Positions 28,423 to 36,476 of a stretch of DNA of 64,000 bases are shown one piece after another. Both the position numbers and the translations under genes were made by a program. The first letter of the stretch is position 1, and each line of letters begins with the position of its first letter. Under the pieces are notes generated by a model that worked only from the letters and a program-made list of their open reading frames with translations, did no database searches and had not been told where the DNA came from. The stretch is from Gaetbulibacter_A sp043876815 (lineage in GTDB: Bacteria > Bacteroidota > Bacteroidia > Flavobacteriales > Flavobacteriaceae), in contig NZ_JBAWKA010000007.1 of the NCBI RefSeq assembly GCF_043876815.1, positions 20,740-84,739 of the forward strand. Reading direction: 5' to 3'.

Positions 28423-30090
28423 ATGAAAAAATCAAGAACTTCATTCCTTTTTTTTTGTAGTTTATTAGTGAATATTCTTGTCCTAGAAAACAATAAAATA
28501 GTATCCCAAAATCTACCAGACAGTACGCTTTTCTATTATAATTCAGTAAAAGAAATAAAAAATGTTTCTGAAACATTAGATGCTTTCAAGTTTTTTGAAA
28601 ATCAATCTAGAAAGGCTCAGGCAAGAAATGATTCTATTCAAGTAGCGTATTATTTGGAGTTAATTTCATTTGGGCAATTTAAATTAGGCCTATATAATGA
28701 CAGCGAAGCTTCTGCGATAAAAGCCCTTACTTTTTTAAGTGAAATAGATTCTTCAAAGGTCAAAAAACCATTAATGCGTTTATATAATCAATTAGGCTTG
28801 TTGTATCGAAAGATAGATGATTACAATAATTCTTTATTATTTTATAATAAAGCTTTGACTTTACAGGATGATGATCTAAAAAGCAAGATAGCTATTATCA
28901 CGAATATCGCTAATATAAATGCAGATCAGAATCTTTTTCATAAAGCTGTAGAGATTTTAAATCCTTATTATTCAGAAGCTTTAACTTTAGAAAACTCTAA
29001 CATAAAAGCAAACTACATTGATAATCTTGGGTTTTACCAAACCTATGCGGGAGATGAGAAGAAAGGTTTAGGCAACATGAAGTTAGCATTAAGTATTAGA
29101 GAAGAGTTAAATGATTTAACTGGGTTGTTTTCAAGTTACAGACATCATGCTTTATATCATTTAAAAAAAGGTGATAAAATACTAGCTTCTAATTACATTG
29201 AGAAGACTAAAAGCATATCAAATAAGATAAATAGTAAAGTCTATCAGCGAGAGACTTTACAACTGGAACTTTCATTAGAAAATAATCCTGCGTTTAATAA
29301 ATTCGTTAGCCTCACTAATTTTTTAGAAAAGGAACAAAGGTTAAAAGAAAATAAATTTGCTGCAATAAAATATAATATTGCTGAGAGCGAAAGAAAGTTG
29401 AAAGAAAGTCAACTTCAAACTGAGAAACAAAAGCAGTTTAAGTTCTTTTACTTTTTTTTAGGGTTTTTTCTTTTAATGGTAAGCGTATTTGTGTATTTCT
29501 TTTTAAAAGCTAAAAACAGAAGGGATAGACTCCTGCAAGTATATGACACTGAAAAACGTATATCAAAAAAAATACATGATGAGGTGGCGAATGATGTTTA
29601 TAGGGTTATGTCTAAATTTCAAAGTGAATATGAATACCAACAAGGCTTATTGGATGATTTAGAGATTATCTACAATAAAACTAGAGATATATCTAAAGAA
29701 AATGAAGCGGTGAATTTTGAAGAGGATTTTGGGACCGTGTTGGTAAATCTGTTTCAAAATTATGATAATAAAGAGATTCAGGTTATTACAAAAAATTTAA
29801 GTTCAATTGTTTGGACTTCTATTTCTGATTTGAAAAAAGCTGCGTTATATAGAGTTTTTCAAGAGCTAATGACTAATATGAAGAGGCATAGTCGAGCAAC
29901 ACTTGTTATATTTTCATTTGAATATAAACAAAAAAGAATAAATATTTACTATACGGACAATGGTGTTGGTTGCAATTTAAATATTGGTAGTGGTCTTCGA
30001 AATGTGGAAACCCGTATTCATTCGGTAAATGGAATAATTAATTTTGAGTCTAAGCCTGGAGAAGGTTTTAAAGTAAAAATAACCTTATAA
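28423..30090 (+). CDS. TPR-containing sensor histidine kinase
   Basis: The N-terminus (MKKSRTSFLFFCSLLVNILVL) is a signal or first TM, followed by TPR-like helices in the periplasm (about 45-300), a coiled coil (NIAESERKLKESQLQTEKQK), a TM (about 343-365, FKFFYFFLGFFLLMVSVFVY) and a kinase core. His385 in KKIHDEVANDVY is the likely phosphoacceptor (HisKA_3/NarL-type dimerisation helix). The HATPase has an N-box-like ELMTNMKRHS, a D-box DNGVG and GSGLRNVETRI. It lacks the usual Asn-x-x-x-His spacing of classical kinases but fits LytS/DesK-like ones. It is 2 bp upstream of its response regulator. Confidence 0.85.
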   Translation: MKKSRTSFLFFCSLLVNILVLENNKIVSQNLPDSTLFYYNSVKEIKNVSETLDAFKFFENQSRKAQARNDSIQVAYYLELISFGQFKLGLYNDSEASAIKALTFLSEIDSSKVKKPLMRLYNQLGLLYRKIDDYNNSLLFYNKALTLQDDDLKSKIAIITNIANINADQNLFHKAVEILNPYYSEALTLENSNIKANYIDNLGFYQTYAGDEKKGLGNMKLALSIREELNDLTGLFSSYRHHALYHLKKGDKILASNYIEKTKSISNKINSKVYQRETLQLELSLENNPAFNKFVSLTNFLEKEQRLKENKFAAIKYNIAESERKLKESQLQTEKQKQFKFFYFFLGFFLLMVSVFVYFFLKAKNRRDRLLQVYDTEKRISKKIHDEVANDVYRVMSKFQSEYEYQQGLLDDLEIIYNKTRDISKENEAVNFEEDFGTVLVNLFQNYDNKEIQVITKNLSSIVWTSISDLKKAALYRVFQELMTNMKRHSRATLVIFSFEYKQKRINIYYTDNGVGCNLNIGSGLRNVETRIHSVNGIINFESKPGEGFKVKITL

Positions 30091-30092
30091 GT

Positions 30093-30758
30093 ATGTACAA
30101 GAAAGTCTTAGTAGCCGACGACCTGGGTAGTATTAGTCTTGGAATTAAGACAGTTGCGAGGTCTTTAGGTTTAAGAAATTTATATGAAGTAAATTATTGT
30201 GATGATGCATATCTTCAAATAAAAAAAGGAATTCTAGACGGCGATCCTTTTGATTTGTTAATTACAGATTTGTCCTTCAAAGAAGATTATAGAACCCAAA
30301 AGTATCCCTCCGGGGAAGATTTAATCAAAATATTGAGGAAGGAAAATATAAATTTAAAGATAATTGTATATTCCATAGAAGATAGGGTTCAAAAGGTAAG
30401 GACCCTTATAAATGAATACAAGATTAATGGCTACGTTTGTAAAGGGAGAAAAGGGTTGGAAGATCTTTCAAAAGCGTTAAAGATTACATTTGAAAACAAA
30501 TTATATTTATCTGAACCTGTCACCCCGGCAATAAGTAAAAAAACAATTTTAAATATTGATAATTTTGATATTTATCTTCTACAAAATCTTTCCGAAGGTA
30601 AATCGCAAGAGGATATTAGTGCTTACTTAAAATCAAAAAAAATGTCACCAAATAGTTTAAGCACTATTGAAAAAAGACTTAATCGGTTAAAAATTCAATT
30701 CAATGCTAACAATGTTATTCATTTAGTTGCGATTACAAAGGATATGGGACTTATTTAG
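30093..30758 (+). CDS. Response regulator with LuxR-type DNA-binding domain
   Basis: Partner of the upstream histidine kinase. The receiver domain (about 1-125) has the acidic pair in LVADD, phospho-acceptor Asp59 in LLITDLSF, Ser/Thr in VYSIED and the conserved Lys near GYVCKGRKG. The C-terminal 65 residues form a LuxR/GerE-like helix-turn-helix (LLQNLSEGKSQEDISAYL, then SLSTIEKRLNRLKIQFNANN). An atypical feature is the insertion KEDYRTQKYPSGEDLI after the Asp loop. Targets are unknown; the neighbouring genes give no clear hint. Confidence 0.88.
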   Translation: MYKKVLVADDLGSISLGIKTVARSLGLRNLYEVNYCDDAYLQIKKGILDGDPFDLLITDLSFKEDYRTQKYPSGEDLIKILRKENINLKIIVYSIEDRVQKVRTLINEYKINGYVCKGRKGLEDLSKALKITFENKLYLSEPVTPAISKKTILNIDNFDIYLLQNLSEGKSQEDISAYLKSKKMSPNSLSTIEKRLNRLKIQFNANNVIHLVAITKDMGLI

Positions 30759-30965
30759 TCTGTATTTGTTAGCATATAAAGGGAATGTTTAACACAGTAA
30801 TTTTTTTCAGACCTTCCAGGGACAGCCAAAAGGCTGGTAATTTCTTCATTCATCTATATTCTAATTTCCAAGCCTAATTTTCTAAATAATTATGGGAACC
30901 CGTAATGAAGGTTATTGCTATTAATTTATTTTGGCTACGCTATTAATTATCCGAGGGATTAATTA

Positions 30966-31004
30966 TAAGCTCTCCATCCTAAATTTTGGATGGAGAGTTT
31001 TTTT
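30966..31004 (+). terminator. Strong intrinsic terminator after the two-component genes
   Basis: CTCTCCATCC (30970-30979) and GGATGGAGAG (30988-30997) form a perfect 10-bp stem with an 8-nt loop, followed by seven T. It lies 210 bp after the response regulator, so a 3' leader or small RNA could end here. Confidence 0.9.
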
Positions 31005-31095
31005 CTTGATTAACGGAAATCCTAATATCCTTTTACGATTTTAAGGCTAATTTTATTGATCATTAATGGGATATTATTTAATTTTTTTCAAACAA

Positions 31096-31160
31096 ATAAG
31101 CCTCTACATTTCTGTAAAGGCTTTTGTTTTTTGCCCCATCTTGGACTCGAACCAAGGAAA
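31096..31160. repeat. Terminator plus tRNA 3'-end remnant, copy D
   Basis: The terminator (stem 31100-31121) and the following TTTTGTTTTTTGC are nearly identical to the unit at the intact tRNA-Asn. Then comes CCCCATCTTGGACTCGAACC AAGG, which in reverse complement is a full T-arm (CTTGG, TTCGAGT, CCAAG) and part of an acceptor stem. The anticodon half is missing or unrecognisable. It is the closest of the decayed copies to copy F. Confidence 0.75.
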
Positions 31161-31395
31161 TTATCTTATTGAAGTCCAACTATTTGAGAACATTGACAGG
31201 TTTTTTAGAGCTTTTCTATTCCCTCAAACATTTATGTAAGCTATTTCCTTATATTTGATTTTAAATGCTTCTGCCAAATATCCCTGCCGTAAATATTGAA
31301 TATGTTTGAATTTAAAAATACTTATGATACACGTGTATACACCCGGGAACACATCCCATTGGCAATAATTTTAGAAATAATAAAATTAACTTTAA

Positions 31396-32034
31396 ATGGA
31401 AGCAGGTAAAAAAACAATATTCTATAAAATTACCTGGATTTCTAATATTATTAAGAACGGGCTTTTTTGGCATGGAATACGTAACACATTGGCGAAAATT
31501 GGATTGGATTTTATGCCGTATTTTTGGGAAATAGGTTCCATCGATATAGAACCCCCTCGAATTAGGGATGATGAATCCAAATACAAATTATCTGTTTTCG
31601 GAGAGGAGGAAATAACCTATATCAAAAATAATGTTATAGGAATTTCCCATAAAGATTTAATGAGTGATCTCAAAAATGGAGATACTTGTTTAGGCATTAA
31701 GAAGGGTGATAAAATTTCAGTTTATTCTTTTATAAAACATGAAAGTTTTTCTATTCGAGGTAGGAAATTTGAATTAAAACCTTTTGAGGGCTACGTACAT
31801 AACACCTACACATTCGAAGATTTTAGGGGTAAAAACTTAGCGCCTTATTTACGCTATCAAAGCTATCAATATTTAAAAGGTAAGGGTATTGATAAGTACT
31901 ATAGTATAAGTGAGTATTTTAATAAGCCTACACTAAAATACAAACAGAAGTTAAGCATTAAGCCACTGAAGTTATATCTAAGCGTCATATTATTTAAAAG
32001 ATGGGTATTTAACTTCACTCTAAAATCATACTGA
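31396..32034 (+). CDS. GNAT-fold acetyltransferase-like protein
   Basis: A 212-residue cytoplasmic protein. The C-terminal half looks like a GNAT core: a beta-strand (FEGYVHNTYTFEDFRG) is followed by the acetyl-CoA pyrophosphate loop RGKNLAPYLRYQSYQYLKGKG, then IDKYYSISEYFNKPTLKYKQ, where the Asn-x-x-(S/T) segment is typical of GNAT motif B. The N-terminal 70 residues are not recognised. Similar small GNATs occur with surface-glycan or lipid-modification genes, but no substrate can be named. It converges with the hydroxylase gene with a 35-bp gap. Confidence 0.55.
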   Translation: MEAGKKTIFYKITWISNIIKNGLFWHGIRNTLAKIGLDFMPYFWEIGSIDIEPPRIRDDESKYKLSVFGEEEITYIKNNVIGISHKDLMSDLKNGDTCLGIKKGDKISVYSFIKHESFSIRGRKFELKPFEGYVHNTYTFEDFRGKNLAPYLRYQSYQYLKGKGIDKYYSISEYFNKPTLKYKQKLSIKPLKLYLSVILFKRWVFNFTLKSY

Positions 32035-32069
32035 TTAGCCTATTTTCAAATTCACTAAAATCAAATATA

Positions 32070-32801
32070 TCACTTAGTTTTTTTTCTACTTCGATTTAGC
32101 TTTGTGACATCTTTAAGCACTTTTTTTATACGTACAGTTTTTAATAGAAAATTAGCGATGAACCTATTAAGCTGATTTGGCAGGAAAGGCAATGGACGTA
32201 AAAGGTCGATAATTAACACCACCCTTTCTTCCTTCGACTTGTTTATCACTTCATGTTCCCATGTGTCATCAAACAATAAACTTTCTTTCTCTTTCCAATG
32301 ATACATTTGATCCTTCAATCTAATGCTTGGAGGTGATCCTTTTGGCACTTTTATTCCTAAATGGTATCTTAGATAACCTCTATATGGTCCACGATGTGCT
32401 GGTATAGATTTTCCAGGCTCCAACACCGAGAAAAAAACTTTATAGATATTAGGAATTCCCTCTAACAAAGCACAAGTTTTGGGGCATAATTCTTTAGCAA
32501 GATCTGGTGTTTCTCCAGAATAATATAATAGAAACACCTTCCATTTTAAATTTTGTTCAATGCTACCAGAAATTGCGTATACTCTTTGTTCCACTTCATG
32601 GTAAGCTGGGATTTCAAAATGTTCATTAACATTTTCATATTCGGCTTTAATAGAATAGAAGTTTTCTTCTACTATAGAGAGCTCAGGAAAAGTTCTTTTT
32701 ACGTCTAAAATGACAGGTCGATTAAGCCCCCCATCGTATTGACTAATTATGGCATTGCCTATTTTCATTATGTAATTGATAGCAATGGTCCGAAAATTCA
32801 T
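32070..32801 (-). CDS. Aspartyl/asparaginyl beta-hydroxylase-fold dioxygenase
   Basis: An Fe(II)/2-oxoglutarate-dependent oxygenase of the Asp_Arg_Hydrox family (also LpxO-like). Core motifs: KVFFSVLEPGKSIPAHRGPYRGYLRYHLGI, with the first metal His in AHRGP and 2-oxoglutarate-binding Arg nearby, and LLFDDTWEHEVINKS, with the second His and the sheet ending VVLIIDLLRP. About 230 residues matches the soluble bacterial members. The substrate could be a lipid, a peptide or a nonribosomal product; the sequence does not say. ATG at 32801 or an internal Met 11 codons downstream (MKIGNAI) could be the start. No strong partner besides the convergent GNAT gene. Confidence 0.82.
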   Translation of the reverse strand: MNFRTIAINYIMKIGNAIISQYDGGLNRPVILDVKRTFPELSIVEENFYSIKAEYENVNEHFEIPAYHEVEQRVYAISGSIEQNLKWKVFLLYYSGETPDLAKELCPKTCALLEGIPNIYKVFFSVLEPGKSIPAHRGPYRGYLRYHLGIKVPKGSPPSIRLKDQMYHWKEKESLLFDDTWEHEVINKSKEERVVLIIDLLRPLPFLPNQLNRFIANFLLKTVRIKKVLKDVTKLNRSRKKTK

Positions 32802-33323
32802 GTGAAAACAGAAATTTATATTTAATAAAGAAAATTAAGTAATCTTAGGGGAGTATTAAACTATAAAAATTTCATAGTAATGTATCACTAATGTACTAAA
32901 TTTTTAAAAGCTATTTATACGTTAGAGAAATAATTCCAAACTAAATATATTAATATTCAATTTTAAAGGAAAGTTCTATAAATGAATAAGAAAACGTTAT
33001 TAAAAAAGCTTATTCAAAAACAAAATTTGAAATAGAGATAATTATCTAAATATTATTACATTTTATCTGTTATAGACCTTTTAAAAAAATATAAATAAAG
33101 CTATAGACATAAAGGACAAAAAAAGCCTCTACATTTTTGTAAAGGCTTTTAATTTTTGCTCCCTCTAATATCGTTTTGTCGAACCAATTCAGTGAAGAAT
33201 TGATGAGGTTTGCATCAATCTTTGATTTTAAGGGTCATTGTTTTTAAGCTCTTTTTGGTAGAAGGGGTTATTTTAAATCAAAAAAAACAATTCTTTAAAC
33301 CCGGTTAAGCTTTAAAATAATTT
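32802..33323. other. 522-bp gene-free AT-rich stretch with repeat copy E
   Basis: It should contain the minus-strand promoter of the hydroxylase gene at its left end and the 3' end of DUF1508 at its right. No ORF of note; repeat copy E is the only structured element I see. Confidence 0.6.
33121..33188. repeat. Terminator plus tRNA 3'-end remnant, copy E
   Basis: AAAAGCCTCTACATTTTTGT AAAGGCTTTT is the repeat terminator. It is followed by TTTTTGCTCCCTCT (acceptor-like, close to copy F's TGCTCCCCCTCT) and, after an 11-bp disruption, GTCGAACCAA, the T-arm complement. Decay is greater than in copy D. Confidence 0.6.
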
Positions 33324-33653
33324 TTATGTCAAATCTTCTACGGAAGCTGAAGGCGCATTAGTTTTTACAGATTCAATACCATTTTCCAATCCACTATTAG
33401 AGGAGTACATTTGACTGGTTCCAATAACCTGATTATTACCTGCCTTCAAATTAAAGTAGGGTTTACCACTTTTAGATTCCAAACGCTCATATCTAGAATC
33501 ATCCGGGGCATTTTTCTTTACAGATTCGATACCATTTGTACAACCCGTTTTCGCAGCGTATCCCTCACTAGATAAGATGTTTTGCCCATTACTCGCTTTA
33601 AGTCTAAATCTAAATTCTCCTGAGTTGTCTTTGTAAATTTCAAATTTTGCCAT
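33324..33653 (-). CDS. DUF1508 (YegP-like) two-repeat protein
   Basis: A 109-residue protein made of two DUF1508 units: KFEIYKDNSGEFRFRLKASN with SSEGYAAKTGCTNGIESVK, and GKPYFNLKAGNNQVIGTSQ with YSSNSGLENGIESVK. This is the standard two-copy YegP architecture of small cytoplasmic proteins of unknown, possibly stress-related function. It is monocistronic. Confidence 0.92.
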   Translation of the reverse strand: MAKFEIYKDNSGEFRFRLKASNGQNILSSEGYAAKTGCTNGIESVKKNAPDDSRYERLESKSGKPYFNLKAGNNQVIGTSQMYSSNSGLENGIESVKTNAPSASVEDLT

Positions 33654-33791
33654 AATAAATAATTTAATGTTTGATTCCTAAATATAAGCAAAATTGTAAA
33701 TATAGTCTGTCAAATTATAAATCTTAAAGCAAATAGCACCTCGTTTTGAAGTGGCATAGCTAATTTTTCAATACGTTCAAATAGTTAACCA

Positions 33792-33830
33792 AAAAAGCCT
33801 CTACATTTCTGTAAAGGCTTTTGTTTTTTG
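33792..33830. terminator. Terminator of the tRNA-Asn gene (repeat copy F)
   Basis: The stem GCCTCTAC/GTAAAGGC (33797-33818) with A- and T-runs sits directly at the 3' side of the minus-strand tRNA. It is the presumed ancestral member of the six-copy family. Confidence 0.88.
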
Positions 33831-33904
33831 CTCCCCCTCTTGGGCTCGAACCAAGGACCCTTTGATTAACAGTCAAATGCTCTAACCAACTGAGCTAAGG
33901 AGGA
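33831..33904 (-). tRNA. tRNA-Asn (GUU)
   Basis: Read on the minus strand: acceptor TCCTCCT pairs with AGGGGGA (one G-U); D-arm AGCTCAGTTGGTTAGAGC; anticodon loop CTGTTAA with anticodon GTT (Asn); T-arm CTTGG, TTCGAGC, CCAAG; discriminator G. No CCA is encoded. 74 nt, all arms intact. Confidence 0.97.
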
Positions 33905-33979
33905 GTGTTATTTTTCGCTTAAGCGAGCGCAAATATATATATATTTTTAATTACTACAAATATAATTTTTAAAAAAAAC

Positions 33980-35323
33980 CTAGCCAAAAATAGCCTTGTA
34001 AATATCATTGCCATTGGCGAATAAAACCAAAGCAATCAAAATAAAGAAACCTACCATTTGAGCATACTCCATAAACTTATCACCCGGTTTTCTTCCCGAT
34101 ATCATTTCATAAAGTAAAAACATCACATGACCACCATCTAATGCCGGAATTGGCAATAGATTTAAAACTCCTAACATAATGGATAAAAAGGCTGTAATTC
34201 CCCAAAACACCTCCCAACTCCAGGTGGCCGGAAAAATATTGAAAATAGCATAAAACCCTCCAACACCTTTATACGCACCAGTACTTGGTGTGAAAATAGC
34301 TTTGAACTGCGTGATATATGATGAAATGCGATCACCTGTTTTCTTGATGCCTACCGGGAACGCTTCAAAAAAACCATACTTCTTAGTTTCAAATTGATAA
34401 TATCCAAGCTGTTCTAAATTATCTTCGGTAATGGAGCCATAAACGATACCCAGTTTTGCATCGTCAGATATTTTTAATGGCACGGAAATGTTGGAACCCT
34501 CTCGCAATACGCTTGCAGTAACCTCCTGTCCTTTCAGCACGTCTAATGCGGGTAAAACCTGATCGATGTATTTCGTTTCAATATTCCCTAAGCGAACAAT
34601 AACATCACCTTTTCGAAGGCCACTGTTTTTATTGAATGAGGTATCCGGAACTTTAGCAATAACGAAGGGTAGACGTAAATTAATAAACCCTCTTTGATTC
34701 CCATCTATCATCTGGGCTAAAAAATCTTCAGGCATGTTGATAATAGAATCTCTTCCCTGGCGCTTAATAGTAATATTTTTACCGAAGAGTACTTTTTCAG
34801 GGATCTCAGAATATCGGTTTATCTTCTCGCCATCGACCGCCACAATAAGGTCTCCGGTTTTTAATCCTGCTTCGTTGGCCGTAACGTTTTCAATAAATAA
34901 GCCGTCAGGAATATTTTCAATGGGTAAGTATTTCTCACCGTAGTAGTAGCTCATGCCAATATAAATGAGCACCGATAGAATAAAGTTTACGGTTACCCCA
35001 CCCAGCATGATGATCAAACGCTGCCAGGCCGGTTTTGATCGAAACTCCCAAGGCTGAGGCTCGGCCTGCATCTGCTCAGTATCCATACTCTCATCGATCA
35101 TTCCCGAGATTTTCACATAGCCGCCTAAAGGCAACCAACCAATTCCATATACAGTTTCACCAACTTTCTTTTTAAACAAAGAGAATTTTACATCAAAAAA
35201 CAAATAGAATTTTTCAACGCGGGTTTTAAATAATTTCGCCGGTATAAAGTGCCCTAGTTCATGTAAAACGATCAGGAGGGACAAGCTCATTAAAAATTGA
35301 GATATTTTTATAACAAAATCCAT
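33980..35323 (-). CDS. rseP: RseP site-2 intramembrane metalloprotease
   Basis: A zinc intramembrane protease that cleaves anti-sigma factors and signal-peptide remnants. HELGH (21-25) at the first TM supplies the catalytic Glu and two zinc His; LLPIPALDGGHVM near the C-terminus holds the third ligand Asp (LDG motif). Two PDZ-like domains lie between (about 130-300; ENVTANEAGLKTGDLIVAVDG, NSGLRKGDVIVRLG). At 447 residues it has the usual length for Bacteroidota. It is transcribed away from the SCO gene and ends 75 bp from the tRNA. It could act on the FecR-type anti-sigma of this window, as is usual for FecR systems. Confidence 0.95.
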   Translation of the reverse strand: MDFVIKISQFLMSLSLLIVLHELGHFIPAKLFKTRVEKFYLFFDVKFSLFKKKVGETVYGIGWLPLGGYVKISGMIDESMDTEQMQAEPQPWEFRSKPAWQRLIIMLGGVTVNFILSVLIYIGMSYYYGEKYLPIENIPDGLFIENVTANEAGLKTGDLIVAVDGEKINRYSEIPEKVLFGKNITIKRQGRDSIINMPEDFLAQMIDGNQRGFINLRLPFVIAKVPDTSFNKNSGLRKGDVIVRLGNIETKYIDQVLPALDVLKGQEVTASVLREGSNISVPLKISDDAKLGIVYGSITEDNLEQLGYYQFETKKYGFFEAFPVGIKKTGDRISSYITQFKAIFTPSTGAYKGVGGFYAIFNIFPATWSWEVFWGITAFLSIMLGVLNLLPIPALDGGHVMFLLYEMISGRKPGDKFMEYAQMVGFFILIALVLFANGNDIYKAIFG

Positions 35324-35459
35324 AGATAATTTTCGTGGTATTTTTTAATCGCACAAAAGTAAGCTTTTTAAACAAACTTTAAACCTCATCCCTAAAGTTG
35401 GTCGTAGTTTTAACATGAATTTAAGCGTCTTATAACTGCAAAATGTATCTTATTCCTTG

Positions 35460-35467
35460 TATTTTTG
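35460..35467 (+). promoter_or_regulatory. -7 box upstream of the SCO gene
   Basis: TATTTTTG matches the Bacteroidota TAnnTTTG box and lies 25 bp before the ATG at 35493. It falls inside the longer possible reading frame, which supports the shorter start. No clear -33 element. Confidence 0.5.
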
Positions 35468-35492
35468 CATAATTGTAAATGCTAAACGTACC

Positions 35493-36167
35493 ATGCGATC
35501 TTTTTTTAAAGGATATATCAAGTTTTTTATTGCTCTCGGTATACTATCCATCATTATCATGTATATCATTTACAGCACCCTGAACACCTACCAGCCCCTG
35601 CCGGTATATCAGCCTTCAAACGTTAGTGCCGAACTCGTGGATTCAACCAAACAATATCAAAAAAAATACCATAAAATTGCCGATTTTTCACTAACTAATC
35701 AGAACGGAATAACCATCACTCAGGAGGATTATAAGAACAAAATCTATGTGGCCGATTTCTTTTTTACAACCTGCCCCAGCATTTGTCCTAAAATGACCGA
35801 TCAGATGGTGCGCATTCAAAAAGCGATTTTGAAGGACCCACAAGTCATGTTATTATCTTATACGGTGACGCCGGATATTGATTCGGTTGCCCAATTAAAG
35901 CGTTACGCCGAAGAGAAAGGTGTGATCGATTCGAAATGGAATCTGGTTACAGGTGACAAAAAAGAGATCTACGATCTGGCGCGTAAAAGTTACCTTGCGG
36001 TGAAGGACAATCCGTTTGCAGGAAAATATGATATGATCCATACCGAAAACTTTATTCTCGTAGATAAAAAAAGACAGATTCGGGGATTTTATGATGGTAC
36101 AAATCCAGAGGAAGTAGATCAACTTATCGAAGACATCAAACACCTGAAAAAAGAATACATCCTGTAG
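35493..36167 (+). CDS. SCO1/SenC family copper chaperone
   Basis: Membrane-anchored thioredoxin-fold protein that delivers copper to cytochrome oxidase. One N-terminal TM (FFIALGILSIIIMYIIY). The metal site is complete: Cys94 and Cys98 in TTCPSICPKM, and His183 in YDMIHTENF. Start at 35493 is chosen because a -7 box overlaps the longer reading. 224 residues is normal. It lies upstream of feoA, separated by 72 bp that hold a separate promoter. Confidence 0.92.
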   Translation: MRSFFKGYIKFFIALGILSIIIMYIIYSTLNTYQPLPVYQPSNVSAELVDSTKQYQKKYHKIADFSLTNQNGITITQEDYKNKIYVADFFFTTCPSICPKMTDQMVRIQKAILKDPQVMLLSYTVTPDIDSVAQLKRYAEEKGVIDSKWNLVTGDKKEIYDLARKSYLAVKDNPFAGKYDMIHTENFILVDKKRQIRGFYDGTNPEEVDQLIEDIKHLKKEYIL

Positions 36168-36205
36168 TTTTATTGCAATGATTTTTTTACCCTAAATTTT
36201 TAACT

Positions 36206-36213
36206 TACTTTTG
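36206..36213 (+). promoter_or_regulatory. feoA: -7 box for feoAB
   Basis: TACTTTTG fits TAnnTTTG, 26 bp before the GTG start of feoA. A DtxR-like half-palindrome begins 6 bp downstream. Confidence 0.6.
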
Positions 36214-36218
36214 CTTCT

Positions 36219-36234
36219 TTAAAATCAATCTAAA
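36219..36234 (+). promoter_or_regulatory. feoA: Candidate DtxR/MntR-family operator at feoA
   Basis: TTAAAATCAATCTAAA matches the perfect palindrome at 39463-39478 in 13 of 16 positions and keeps its right half AATCTAAA exactly. It overlies the expected transcription start, so a bound repressor would block feoAB. Confidence 0.5.
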
Positions 36235-36239
36235 TAAGC

Positions 36240-36476
36240 GTGCGAGACAAATTAGCATATCTTAAGCGAGGAGAAACAGCAGTAATTGTTGATGTTTCGT
36301 CTGCTCTTATTCCTCTAAAATTGTTAGAAATGGGCTGTCTTCCGGGAAACTCTGTGGAGCTAGTTCAGATGGCGCCGTTCAAGGATCCTATGTATCTGAA
36401 TATTAACGGATCATACCTTGCCATTAGAAAAGAGACTGCTATTCATATTATTATTGAAAAAGAGTCGCATGGGTAA
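36240..36476 (+). CDS. feoA: FeoA ferrous-iron transport protein
   Basis: A 78-residue SH3-like cytoplasmic protein that assists FeoB. Family features: KLAYLKRGETAVIVDV, LLEMGCLPGNSVELVQMAPF and YLAIRKETAIHIIIEK. The start is GTG; no ATG is available in a sensible place, and a -7 box lies 26 bp upstream. Its last codons overlap the start of feoB by 8 bp, the usual coupling of these genes. Confidence 0.93.
   Translation: MRDKLAYLKRGETAVIVDVSSALIPLKLLEMGCLPGNSVELVQMAPFKDPMYLNINGSYLAIRKETAIHIIIEKESHG

Larger units (their letters stand above)
30759..31395. other. 637-bp gene-free stretch with terminator and repeat copy D
   Basis: No credible ORF. It contains the strong terminator at 30966-31004, repeat copy D at 31096-31160, and otherwise AT-rich sequence leading to the GNAT gene. 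Confidence 0.6.

Noticed and set aside
33831..33904. Active integrative-element attachment site.
   Set aside because: Direct repeats of the tRNA end exist, but no integrase or mobility gene lies between them; only relics can be claimed.
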